A DNA stretch of 49,949 nucleotides, taken from Clostridia bacterium (GTDB taxonomy: Bacteria > Bacillota > Clostridia > Christensenellales > Aristaeellaceae). The translations under genes were made by a program, and so were the position numbers. Location: NCBI GenBank assembly GCA_017501255.1, contig JAFVXE010000018.1:1-49949 (forward strand). The letters run 5' to 3'. The notes under the pieces are model-generated. The model was given only the letters and a program-made list of their open reading frames with translations, did not search any database and had not been told where the DNA came from. Of this stretch, positions 25,487 through 33,596 are shown in pieces (positions within the stretch are counted from its first letter, which is position 1; each line of letters starts with the position of its first letter).

Positions 25487-26074
25487 TCAGTGAATGAACA
25501 ACAACGTTTCTGCCAGCAGTACGGCTTGATCGTCCAGGCCGTTTTCATTGCCGGTCAGATGCAGGGATTCCCTGCCGAAAATCAGGTACACATCCTCATC
25601 CGGCAAAGTTGGATCGTGGTAATCAATATAGTTTTGGGCAATGCCGGTTCCTTCCTGCCCATTCCAGATGCGGATGCCATACGCCGTGCCATCCAGCGCC
25701 AGAATGCCATCCGCTTCCACCCGCATGGCATCGGCGAAGCGCTCCGGCAGGGGCGCAAACCATTCCCGGTATTCCTCCACATGGGAAGCCCGCACCAGAT
25801 AGACATCCGCCTGCCGCAAGGGTTCGCTGTCCAGCATGGCATAGGTGAATGGATGCACCTTCACCATGCGGATGGTATCATCCAGCAGCGTTTCTTCCAG
25901 CTTAACCGCCAGCCCGGTGCCATCGGTCACCGTTGCATCCACAAACAGGCTCAGCTTGTTTTCCGGCTTGGTATCCGTCAGGAAGGTGAAGATCCAGCCC
26001 CAGAGGAACACGCTGAGCATCAGCCAGAGGATCAAAGCGGGCACAAGATCGAAAAACTGTTTCAGCTTCTTCAT
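25487..26074 (-). CDS. Unknown membrane-anchored protein in the galactanase operon
   Basis: A 195-residue protein with one helix near the N-terminus (LVPALILWLMLSVFLWGWIF) after a positively charged start (MKKLKQFF), followed by about 160 residues probably outside the membrane, rich in aspartate and glutamate (TKPENKLSLFVDATVTDGTG, YLVRASHVEEYREWF, DEDVYLIFGRESLHL). The start overlaps the preceding stop by four bases (ATGA), implying coupled translation, and GH53 follows 19 bases after its stop. Domain order resembles a membrane-tethered accessory protein; no family recognised and no function is claimed. Confidence 0.8.
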   Translation of the reverse strand: MKKLKQFFDLVPALILWLMLSVFLWGWIFTFLTDTKPENKLSLFVDATVTDGTGLAVKLEETLLDDTIRMVKVHPFTYAMLDSEPLRQADVYLVRASHVEEYREWFAPLPERFADAMRVEADGILALDGTAYGIRIWNGQEGTGIAQNYIDYHDPTLPDEDVYLIFGRESLHLTGNENGLDDQAVLLAETLLFIH

Positions 26075-26553
26075 TCCTCAACCTCCACTCCGGTGATGAA
26101 TGTGCGCTGCACAGCGATGCGTACCGGCTTTGTCAGATCCGGCAGTTTGGCCCCATACCGGGCATTCAGGTTCAGGGACAGGGTTTCTTCGTCCGTCTCC
26201 AGCCTCGCCTTCTGCACCGATATGCTGCCGGGAATGGCGAACACCACCCGGGAGACAGTCAGAATGCCGGTGTACTCTTCCTGCGCCGCATCCAGCAGGC
26301 CGGTCATGTGCGCTGCCTGGGCTTTGGCGGGCTTGCATCCGAAAACCAGCAAAAGCAGCGCTGCCCAACCGCCCAGCGTGGACAGGCCAATGGTCATGGG
26401 CAACAGCCGGGTTGCATTGCCGGTGTTTACCTGCGTACACAGGAAGATGCACCCTGCCAGCGTTCCCGCAAGCACTGCCGCTATGATGATTCCATACAGA
26501 TGCGCCCGCTTTTTCAGCTGTTGCGCCCGGAGCTCGGTATACCATCCGTTCAT
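26071..26553 (-). CDS. Unknown two-helix membrane protein, first gene of galactanase operon
   Basis: A 160-residue protein with a charged N-terminus (NGWYTELRAQQLKKRAHL), two helices (GIIIAAVLAGTLAGCIFL and LLPMTIGLSTLGGWAALLLL), and a C-terminal region of about 85 residues that looks beta-rich (ILTVSRVVFAIPGSISVQK, TLSLNLNARYGAKL). The start at 26553 follows AAAGGA; a longer frame from 26607 would run into the promoter. It is coupled to the next gene by a four-base overlap. Not recognised; conserved pairing with the following membrane protein would suggest a two-subunit assembly. Confidence 0.78.
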   Translation of the reverse strand: MNGWYTELRAQQLKKRAHLYGIIIAAVLAGTLAGCIFLCTQVNTGNATRLLPMTIGLSTLGGWAALLLLVFGCKPAKAQAAHMTGLLDAAQEEYTGILTVSRVVFAIPGSISVQKARLETDEETLSLNLNARYGAKLPDLTKPVRIAVQRTFITGVEVEE

Positions 26554-26578
26554 GCTGTCAAATCCTTTCTTTGCAAGG

Positions 26579-26607
26579 AGTATAGCACGGCTTGTCCACC
26601 TTGACAA
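26579..26607 (-). promoter_or_regulatory. Promoter of the galactanase operon
   Basis: Minus strand TTGTCA (26602-26607), 17 bases, TATACT (26579-26584), 26 bases upstream of the first start codon. Confidence 0.75.
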
Positions 26608-26609
26608 GC
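26590..26609. promoter_or_regulatory. Operator-like dyad shared by divergent promoters
   Basis: Perfect arms GCTTGTC and GACAAGC with a six-base spacer. The dyad covers the -35 elements of both the minus galactanase promoter and the plus GH13-GH31-GH36 promoter, so one bound regulator could control both. Confidence 0.55.
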
Positions 26610-26629
26610 GAGGGGAAATATGGGATAGT
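26601..26629 (+). promoter_or_regulatory. Promoter of the GH13-GH31-GH36 operon
   Basis: TTGACA (26601-26606), 17 bases, GATAGT (26624-26629). The -10 is imperfect; the start codon is about 33 bases past the predicted transcription start. Confidence 0.55.
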
Positions 26630-26667
26630 TACAGCAAAGGAAAAAAACCACAGAAGGAAGGCTGACC

Positions 26668-28299
26668 ATGAAACGGTTTTTCTGTATGCTTCTTGCGCTT
26701 ATGCTGACTGTCGGTAGCTGTTTTGCCCAGGAGGATTTCTTCATCCGCCGCTACCCTCTTTCCGAAAGCGGCGAGTGCATCGTGAATGATGTTCTTTTTT
26801 CCGACGCTCCCGCCCCTGAGGACAACAACCGGGTTTTCTACGAAATCTTCGTTGGTTCCTTTTCTGATTCCAACGGGGACGGCATCGGCGATCTCAGGGG
26901 CATCATCAACCGGATGGACTACCTGAACGACGGCGATCCGGACAGCGGCCTGAGCCTTGGGGTGGAAGGGCTGTGGCTGACCCCCATCTTCCTGTCCCCC
27001 TCCTACCACAAATATGATGTGACCGACTATTACACCATCGATCCCCAGTTCGGCACCATGGACGACCTGAAAGAGCTGATTGACCTGTGCCACCAGCGGG
27101 GTGTGAAGATCATTCTGGATCTGCCCATCAACCACACCGGCCATCAGAGCCGCTGGTTCAAAAATTTTGTCAACGCCCACACCCTGCACAACCCCCGCAA
27201 CCAGTACTACGATTTCTATGTGTGGGCCGAAAAAGGCGATTCCCTGCCTGCCGGGCGTACCTTTGCCGGTGTGTTCGGCACCGATTTGCTCTACGAAGCC
27301 AATTTTTCCGACCAGATGCCGGAGCCGGATTTCGATAATCCCTTCGTGCGCCAGACCATGCTGGAGGTAGCCCTGTATTATCTGGATATGGGGGTGGACG
27401 GCTTCCGCTTTGACGCCGCCAAGTATATCTACTTTGGCGACCATGCCGCCAGTGTGGATTTCTGGGACTGGTATATCGGCGAACTTCGCAAGGTAAAGCC
27501 GGATGTGTATACCGTGGCGGAGGTCTGGGACGGGGACGGGGTCATTGACCAGTACCTGCCGGTGACCAGCTGCTTCAACTTCGCTTCCAGCCAGGCGGAA
27601 GGCATTATTGCCACCACTGCCAAGGGCGGCGATGTGAACCGCTTTACCGCCTATCTGCAAAGCTACCTGACCAAAATTGACCGTTTTTCCGATGCAGCTT
27701 TGCCCACCCTGTTCATCTCCAACCATGATATGGACCGTGCCGCCGGATACCTGACCGCCGCCAGCGGTCACATGAAGATGGCTGCCAGCCTGTATCTGCT
27801 CACCCCCGGCTCCCCCTTCCTCTACTATGGCGAGGAAATCGGCCTCAGGGGTTCCCGGGGCGGCGCCAATACCGACGCCAACCGCCGTATGGCCATGGTC
27901 TGGGGGGACGGCGACACGGTGCAGAACCCAGCCGATACCACCTACGACAAGCAGACCCCTTACAGCGTCAAGGATCTGTATGCCATCGGGGACAGCCTGT
28001 ACAACCACTATAAACAGCTGATGATGCTGCGCAAAGCCAACCCGGAAATTGCCCGGGGACAGCTGACCGCCCTTTCCTTTGCGGATACCAAGCTGGGCGG
28101 CTTCACCTGCACATGGGAAGGCAGCACCGTGGGCGTTTTCCACAATACCACCCTGAATCCCATCACCGTTGACCTGAGCGCCGCCACCGATGTGCCCTTT
28201 GCACTTATCAGCGGCAGCGCAGGGGAAGGAGAAGCCACTTTGGAAGGCACCTTGCTCACCCTGCCCGGACAGACCAGCGCCGTACTGCGCACCCACTGA
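26668..28299 (+). CDS. Secreted GH13 alpha-amylase-family enzyme
   Basis: A 543-residue exported alpha-glucan-active enzyme. The N-terminus MKRFFCMLLALMLTVGSCFA fits either a lipobox (VGSC) or peptidase I cleavage. GH13 regions: I DLPINHTG (151-158), V MPEPDFDNP (about 217-225), II GFRFDAAKY with nucleophile D249, III AEVW with acid E285, IV ISNHD with D354. The MPxxxxDNP form of region V is like GH13 subfamily 36, which includes broad-specificity amylase/cyclomaltodextrinase-like enzymes. A short C-terminal beta domain follows. GAAGGAAGG precedes the start. First gene of an operon with GH31 and GH36; products could enter through the malE-type importer. Confidence 0.92.
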   Translation: MKRFFCMLLALMLTVGSCFAQEDFFIRRYPLSESGECIVNDVLFSDAPAPEDNNRVFYEIFVGSFSDSNGDGIGDLRGIINRMDYLNDGDPDSGLSLGVEGLWLTPIFLSPSYHKYDVTDYYTIDPQFGTMDDLKELIDLCHQRGVKIILDLPINHTGHQSRWFKNFVNAHTLHNPRNQYYDFYVWAEKGDSLPAGRTFAGVFGTDLLYEANFSDQMPEPDFDNPFVRQTMLEVALYYLDMGVDGFRFDAAKYIYFGDHAASVDFWDWYIGELRKVKPDVYTVAEVWDGDGVIDQYLPVTSCFNFASSQAEGIIATTAKGGDVNRFTAYLQSYLTKIDRFSDAALPTLFISNHDMDRAAGYLTAASGHMKMAASLYLLTPGSPFLYYGEEIGLRGSRGGANTDANRRMAMVWGDGDTVQNPADTTYDKQTPYSVKDLYAIGDSLYNHYKQLMMLRKANPEIARGQLTALSFADTKLGGFTCTWEGSTVGVFHNTTLNPITVDLSAATDVPFALISGSAGEGEATLEGTLLTLPGQTSAVLRTH

Positions 28300-28312
28300 A
28301 GGAGGCAACGCC

Positions 28313-30709
28313 ATGGCAGCCGTTCATGAACTATTTCTGCATCTGAATCAGATGCACACCCGCATCACCGCCGTAGGGGACGGCATTCTCCGCATTACCC
28401 ATACTTTGCAGGACACCTTCCGGCCCGGCCACGGCGACTGCGTGGTGGATCTTCCCGATGCGCCTTTTTTGGCAGATGCACAGGAAAACGACTGGGAGCA
28501 TACGTTCACAGCCGGAAGCATTACCCTGCGCATTGCCAAATCCACCGGTGCATTTTCCTTCTTTGATGCAGCGGGCAACCTGCTGCTGCGGGAGCCGGAA
28601 CGCCGCCCTCGGGTACTGAAGGAAAAGCCGGTCCATATCAACCTGTTTGACGAGACCGCCAAGGTAGAGGAAGGCAGCAGCGTGGACGGCGCACGGGCAT
28701 CTGCCAAACCCAGTGAGACCAGGTTTTCCCGTATGGCCCACGAATGCCGCCAGTCCTTCGTTTTCGACCCGGAGGAAGCCCTCTACGGGCTGGGTTCCCA
28801 CGAGGAAGGCCACGGCAATCTGCGGGGGCACAGCCAGCTGCTTTATCAGCACAACATGAAGGCCGTGGTGCCGGTGCTGGTTTCCACCAAGGGCTGGGGC
28901 GCACTGTTTGACATGGGCTGCCTGATGACCTTCCACGACGATGCCAGCGGCTCCTGCCTGTGGGCGGATGTGGCCGACGAGCTGGACTGGTATTTCTTCT
29001 ACGGCGACGGCAGCTATGCTTCCCTGATGGAACGCTACCGGCTGCTGACCGGGGCTTCGCCGCTTTTGCCCAAGTATGCGCTGGGCTATATCCAGTCCAA
29101 GGAGCGTTACAAGGACAGCAAGGAACTGCTGGATGTTGCCGCCGAGTACCGCCGCCGCCACCTGCCGCTGGATATGGTGGTGCTGGACTGGATGAGCTGG
29201 CCCGATGGTCAATGGGGATGGAAGCATTTCGACCCGGAGCGTTTCCCGGATCCCAAAGCCCTTACCGATGGGCTGCACCGGATGGATGTGAAGATGATGC
29301 TGTCCATCTGGCCCTCCATGCAGGGCGATGACAACACCGACCGGGCGCAGATGCTGGAGAAGGGCTATATGCTGGGCAACCGGCTCATTTACAATGCCTT
29401 TGACGAAGATGCCCGGGCCCTGTACTGGCAGCAGGCCAACGAAAACCTGTTCCGCCACGGCATCGATGCCTGGTGGTGCGATTGCAGCGAGCCCTTTGAA
29501 AGCGACTGGAACGGCAACGTGAAGCCCGATCCCCTCCGCAGGGCCCAGCTGAACACCGACGAGGCCAAACGCTACCTTGACCCGGCCCAAATCAACCTGT
29601 ACAGCCTGTACCATTCTCAGGGCATCTATCAGGGGCAGCGCAGCGTTACCAGCGAAAAGCGGGTGTGCAACCTGACCCGTTCCTCCTATGCCGGTCAGCA
29701 CCGCTATGCCACCATCACCTGGAGCGGCGATGTGAGCGCCAACTGGGAAACTCTGCGCCGTCACGTGCCCGAGGGCCTCAATTTCTGCGCCACCGGCGAG
29801 GGCTTCTGGTCCACGGATGTGGGCGCATTCTTCCCCAACGGGCAGTGGGATCCCTGGTTCTATGAGGGCGATTTTGACAATGGCGTGGAGGACCCCGGCT
29901 ACCGGGAGCTGTTTGTGCGTTGGATGCAGTACGCCGCCTTCCTGCCCATGATGCGGGCCCATGGCACCGGCACCCCCAGAGAGGTGTGGCAATTCGGCGA
30001 GGCAGGGGAACCCTTCTACGATGCCCTTGCCAAGACCCTGCGCCTGCGCTATCATCTGCTGCCCCTCCTGTACAGCCTGATGGCCCAGACCCATTTCCAC
30101 GGCCTGCCCATGCTGCGGGTGCCTGCGCTGGTGTTCCCGGAGGATGCCGCCCTGCGCAGCCGCAATGACCTGATGATGTTGGGCGAATCCCTGCTGGTGA
30201 AGCCCGTCACCCGGCCCATGTGTTTCTTCCCCTACGGCAAGGTGGCCGACCAGCCCGATGAGACCGAAAGCGTCTATCTGCCTGCCGGGGCGGACTGGTA
30301 CGACCTGAACACCGGCATCCGCTATCCCGGCGGCCAGACCATCACCGTGGCAGCTCCGCTGGATACGGTGCCCCTGTTCGTGCGGGCAGGAACCATCCTG
30401 CCATGGGCTGCCCCGGTGGAATCCACGGCCCAGCTGAAGGATGCGCCCTTGGATGTGATTGTGTTCCCCGGCAGCGACGGCCATTTCTGCCTCTACGAGG
30501 ATGCCGGCGACGGCTATGGCTACGAGCAGGGGGATTATGCCCTGTTGCCCATGCACTGGGATAATGCCCGCCACCAGCTGACCCTTGATAAGCGGCAAGG
30601 CGGCTATGCCCACCTGCCCGCCCTCCGGGTGCGGCTGTTCGGCGGCGAAAACCAACCGGTTTCCTATCAGGGGCAGGAAATGACCCTTGTACTGACCGAC
30701 GATGAATGA
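28313..30709 (+). CDS. GH31 family alpha-glycosidase
   Basis: A 798-residue cytoplasmic enzyme without a signal peptide. N-terminal beta-sandwich to about 250 (LYGLGSHEEGHGNLRG), then the barrel: nucleophile D390 in AWWCDCSEPF, acid/base D473 in ITWSGDVSANW, and YAAFLPMMRAHGTGTPREVW near its end, followed by two C-terminal beta domains (LLVKPVTRPM; YEDAGDGYGYEQGDY). GH31 acts on alpha-glucosides or alpha-xylosides; the DCSEP motif does not decide between them for me. The start at 28313 has AAGGAGG, 13 bases after GH13. Its stop overlaps upstream codons of the next frame, and GH36 starts ten bases later. Confidence 0.92.
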   Translation: MAAVHELFLHLNQMHTRITAVGDGILRITHTLQDTFRPGHGDCVVDLPDAPFLADAQENDWEHTFTAGSITLRIAKSTGAFSFFDAAGNLLLREPERRPRVLKEKPVHINLFDETAKVEEGSSVDGARASAKPSETRFSRMAHECRQSFVFDPEEALYGLGSHEEGHGNLRGHSQLLYQHNMKAVVPVLVSTKGWGALFDMGCLMTFHDDASGSCLWADVADELDWYFFYGDGSYASLMERYRLLTGASPLLPKYALGYIQSKERYKDSKELLDVAAEYRRRHLPLDMVVLDWMSWPDGQWGWKHFDPERFPDPKALTDGLHRMDVKMMLSIWPSMQGDDNTDRAQMLEKGYMLGNRLIYNAFDEDARALYWQQANENLFRHGIDAWWCDCSEPFESDWNGNVKPDPLRRAQLNTDEAKRYLDPAQINLYSLYHSQGIYQGQRSVTSEKRVCNLTRSSYAGQHRYATITWSGDVSANWETLRRHVPEGLNFCATGEGFWSTDVGAFFPNGQWDPWFYEGDFDNGVEDPGYRELFVRWMQYAAFLPMMRAHGTGTPREVWQFGEAGEPFYDALAKTLRLRYHLLPLLYSLMAQTHFHGLPMLRVPALVFPEDAALRSRNDLMMLGESLLVKPVTRPMCFFPYGKVADQPDETESVYLPAGADWYDLNTGIRYPGGQTITVAAPLDTVPLFVRAGTILPWAAPVESTAQLKDAPLDVIVFPGSDGHFCLYEDAGDGYGYEQGDYALLPMHWDNARHQLTLDKRQGGYAHLPALRVRLFGGENQPVSYQGQEMTLVLTDDE

Positions 30710-30719
30710 GGTGAAAACC

Positions 30720-32780
30720 ATGACCATTCTTGCACAATACACAGTAGGCGACCTGCTTTTGCGCTATCTGCGCAACGATGCCGGTCAGGTGGGGCTTCTG
30801 CTGGCTCCGGCTGACCGGGAAAACGAGATTCTGGACAAGGACTGGGCCGTGGAACCACTGGTACAACTCCATGCCCGGGGCGATCAGCTGCCCCACGGCT
30901 ATGGCAGCGGCCATACCCTTGCCACCTCCACCGCCACCAGCCGCTTGGCACTGTTTTCCCACCAGCAGGAGGGGGACACCATCTCCACCGTGCTCCGGGA
31001 TGAAAGCGGACGCACCGTGACCCATCGGGTGCGCTGGCAGCAGGGCTGGCAGGCTTTGCGCCTCTCCACCCAATTCACCAACAACACCTCTGCGCCCGTT
31101 ACCCTGAACCTGCTTTCCAGCCTGAACCTGGGCATGATGACCCCCTTCACCCCCGGGGATGCCACCGGTGCGCTGGTGCTTCACCGTGCCCGCAGCGCAT
31201 GGAGCGCAGAAGGGCGGCTGCAAAGCGAAACCATTGAGCAGTTGCTGCTGGAACGCAGCTGGACCGGCCATGCCCTCCGGGTGGAAAAATTCGGCCAGAT
31301 CGGCTCCATGCCGGTCAGGGGCTGGTTCCCCTTCGCCGCTGTGGAGGACAGCCGTGCCAAGGTCTGCTGGGCCATGCAGCTGGCCTGTCCCTCCTCGTGG
31401 CAGATGGAAATCCGCCGTCAGGACGACGGCCTGTGCATGATGGCCTCTCTGGCGGATGAAGAGTTCGGCCACTGGGCCAAGACCATCCAGCCGGGGGAGA
31501 GCTTCGAGACCCCGGAGGCCTATCTGACCGTCTGCACCGGCGGCGTGGACGAGGCTTCCCAGCGGCTTTTGTCCATTCACCGAGCCAACTGGGTGGGCAA
31601 GGACCGTCCCCTGCCCGTGCTGTTCAACGAGTACTGCACCACCTGGGGCGACCCCTGCCACGACAACATGGTGCGCATTGCCGATGCCATCAAGGGGCAT
31701 GGCTTTGACTATCTGGTGATGGACGCCGGCTGGTACGCCAAGGAGGACATCGGCTGGAGCGATGCCGGCGGCGACTGGATTCCCAACGAGACCACGCTGT
31801 TTCCCCACGGCCTGAAAGCCACTGCTGATGTAATCAAAGCCGCAGGCATGAAGCCCGGCATCTGGTTTGAGGCCGAGACCTGCGCCCGGGCTTCCGATAC
31901 CTTCCGCCGGGAAGAATTGCTGCTGAAGCGGGATGGTGTGGTGATTGACACCGACAACCGGCATTTTCTGGATATGCGCAAGGAAGAAGTCCACGCCCAT
32001 CTGGAAGAGCGGTTGATCAACCTGCTGAAAAACAACGGTTTTGAATATGTGAAGATCGACTACAACGATACCATCGGTCTGGGCTGCGATGACCCGGACG
32101 GCCTTGGCGAAGGCCTTCGGCAGAATATGCAGGGCAGCCTACGGTTCTTCCGGCGCATGCGGGAAGCCATTCCCGGCCTGTGCATTGAAAACTGCGCCTC
32201 CGGCGGTCACCGGCTGGAGCCTTCCCTCATGGGCGTCAGCGACATGGCCTCCTTCTCCGATGCCCACGAATGCGCCGAGATTCCCATCATCGCCGCCAAC
32301 CTGCATCGGCTCATCCTGCCAGGCCAGAGCCAGATCTGGGCGGTGCTCCGGGCAGAGGACAGCCTGCGCCGTATCAATTATTCCATCATCAATACCTTCC
32401 TGGGCGTTCTGTGCCTTTCCGGCGATATTGAACACCTCTCCCCTGCCCAGTGGACCAAGGTGGATGAGGGCATCGCATTCTTCAAAACGGTACGCCATAT
32501 CATCCGGGACGGCGTATCCGCCTTCCATGGACAGATATCTCCCTCCTGGCGCAAGCCGGAGGGCTGGCAGGCCATCTGCCGCAGCTGTGGCAGCGAGACC
32601 CTTGCCGTCATCCACACCTTCGGCGGTCAGCTGCCCCATGAAGTGCGCCTGCCGGTTCAGGCCAAGCGCATCCTTCGGGTGATGTGCAGCGAAGACAACC
32701 ATGTGCGCATGGAAAACGGGCAGCTGGTGGCCCAGCTGAAAGCGCCCTTTGAAGCCATTGCTGTATATATGGGTGAATAA
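30720..32780 (+). CDS. GH36-type alpha-galactosidase
   Basis: A 686-residue cytoplasmic enzyme of the melibiase clan. N-terminal beta domain to about 295, barrel with FNEYCTTWGDPCHDN and YLVMDAGWYA (substrate-binding DxGW), nucleophile candidate D447 in EYVKIDYNDTIG, ENCASGGHRLEP, and acid/base candidate D514 in MASFSDAHE, then a C-terminal beta domain. The motif wording differs from classical raffinose-cleaving GH36 (CSGGGGR, SDNTD), so it may have another alpha-galactoside as substrate. GAGGTG precedes ATG 30720; ATG 30702 overlaps the GH31 end and was not chosen. Confidence 0.88.
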   Translation: MTILAQYTVGDLLLRYLRNDAGQVGLLLAPADRENEILDKDWAVEPLVQLHARGDQLPHGYGSGHTLATSTATSRLALFSHQQEGDTISTVLRDESGRTVTHRVRWQQGWQALRLSTQFTNNTSAPVTLNLLSSLNLGMMTPFTPGDATGALVLHRARSAWSAEGRLQSETIEQLLLERSWTGHALRVEKFGQIGSMPVRGWFPFAAVEDSRAKVCWAMQLACPSSWQMEIRRQDDGLCMMASLADEEFGHWAKTIQPGESFETPEAYLTVCTGGVDEASQRLLSIHRANWVGKDRPLPVLFNEYCTTWGDPCHDNMVRIADAIKGHGFDYLVMDAGWYAKEDIGWSDAGGDWIPNETTLFPHGLKATADVIKAAGMKPGIWFEAETCARASDTFRREELLLKRDGVVIDTDNRHFLDMRKEEVHAHLEERLINLLKNNGFEYVKIDYNDTIGLGCDDPDGLGEGLRQNMQGSLRFFRRMREAIPGLCIENCASGGHRLEPSLMGVSDMASFSDAHECAEIPIIAANLHRLILPGQSQIWAVLRAEDSLRRINYSIINTFLGVLCLSGDIEHLSPAQWTKVDEGIAFFKTVRHIIRDGVSAFHGQISPSWRKPEGWQAICRSCGSETLAVIHTFGGQLPHEVRLPVQAKRILRVMCSEDNHVRMENGQLVAQLKAPFEAIAVYMGE

Positions 32781-32833
32781 ACCCGCCGGCGCATAATAAA
32801 CGCCGCAAACAAACACAAAAGGAGTGTTCCTCC

Positions 32834-33520
32834 ATGCGCATCATCCTTGTACGTCACGGTCACCCGGACTATGCCAACGACTGCCTCACCCCGCTGGGCA
32901 GGCTCCACGCCGCCGCTGCCGCCCAGCGCCTCCAGGATGAAGGCATCCAGAAAATCTTCTCCTCCACCTGCGGCCGGGCCATGGAAACCGCCCGGCACAC
33001 CGCCGATCTTTTGGGGCTTGAGGTAGAGGGCATGGATTGCTTCCGGGAGATTCACTGGGGCTCTGCCGATGGAGAGCCCATTGCCTTCAGCGGCCACCCC
33101 TGGGATACCGCCGACCGGATGGTAGCGGACAACCAGTCCCTGCTGGACCCGGACTGGGCGGTCAAGCCGCCCTTCGACCGCAACAGCGTGGTCGGCTGCG
33201 TACAGGCGGTTGCCAAAGCTGCCGATGAGTGGCTTTTGCGCCTTGGCTACCAGCGGCAAGGGCTGTACTACCGGGTGCTGAAACCCGCCTATCAAACCGT
33301 GGCGCTGTTCGGCCATGGCGGCGAAACAGCCGCTTTGCTCAGCCATCTCTTCAACGTGCCCTTTCCCTTCTTCTGCTCTGCCATGGGGCCGGATTACACC
33401 GGCATTGTGGTGCTCACATTGCCCGACGAAGCGGACGGCCTTGTGCCGGTGCGCTTTGAGCTGGTCAACGATGTGAAGCACATCCAGGGGCTTCGGGTGG
33501 AGAATGTATTCAATCGGTGA
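32834..33520 (+). CDS. Histidine phosphatase (phosphoglycerate mutase-like)
   Basis: A 228-residue cytoplasmic phosphatase of the histidine phosphatase superfamily. Catalytic LVRHGHPDY with H8 as phosphohistidine, R58-type arginine in SSTCGRAMETA, acid in CFREIHWGSADGEP, and the second histidine in LFGHGGETAALL. Substrate unknown; position at the end of a GH13-GH31-GH36 operon suggests a sugar phosphate or a dead-end phosphorylated intermediate. AAAGGAGTG lies upstream. 53 bases follow GH36, and a bidirectional terminator closes the operon. Confidence 0.88.
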   Translation: MRIILVRHGHPDYANDCLTPLGRLHAAAAAQRLQDEGIQKIFSSTCGRAMETARHTADLLGLEVEGMDCFREIHWGSADGEPIAFSGHPWDTADRMVADNQSLLDPDWAVKPPFDRNSVVGCVQAVAKAADEWLLRLGYQRQGLYYRVLKPAYQTVALFGHGGETAALLSHLFNVPFPFFCSAMGPDYTGIVVLTLPDEADGLVPVRFELVNDVKHIQGLRVENVFNR

Positions 33521-33534
33521 GTATCTTGACAGGC

Positions 33535-33578
33535 AAACAGGGACAGTCGGGAAAATCCCCAACTGTCCCTGTTTTTTT
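33535..33578. terminator. Bidirectional terminator between convergent operons
   Basis: Perfect 13-bp arms AAACAGGGACAGT (33535-33547) and ACTGTCCCTGTTT (33562-33574) followed by TTTT on the plus side and preceded by AAAC on the other; serves the histidine phosphatase gene and the minus-strand glycosidase. Confidence 0.85.
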
Positions 33579-33596
33579 GCATTGTATTTCTGTTTT

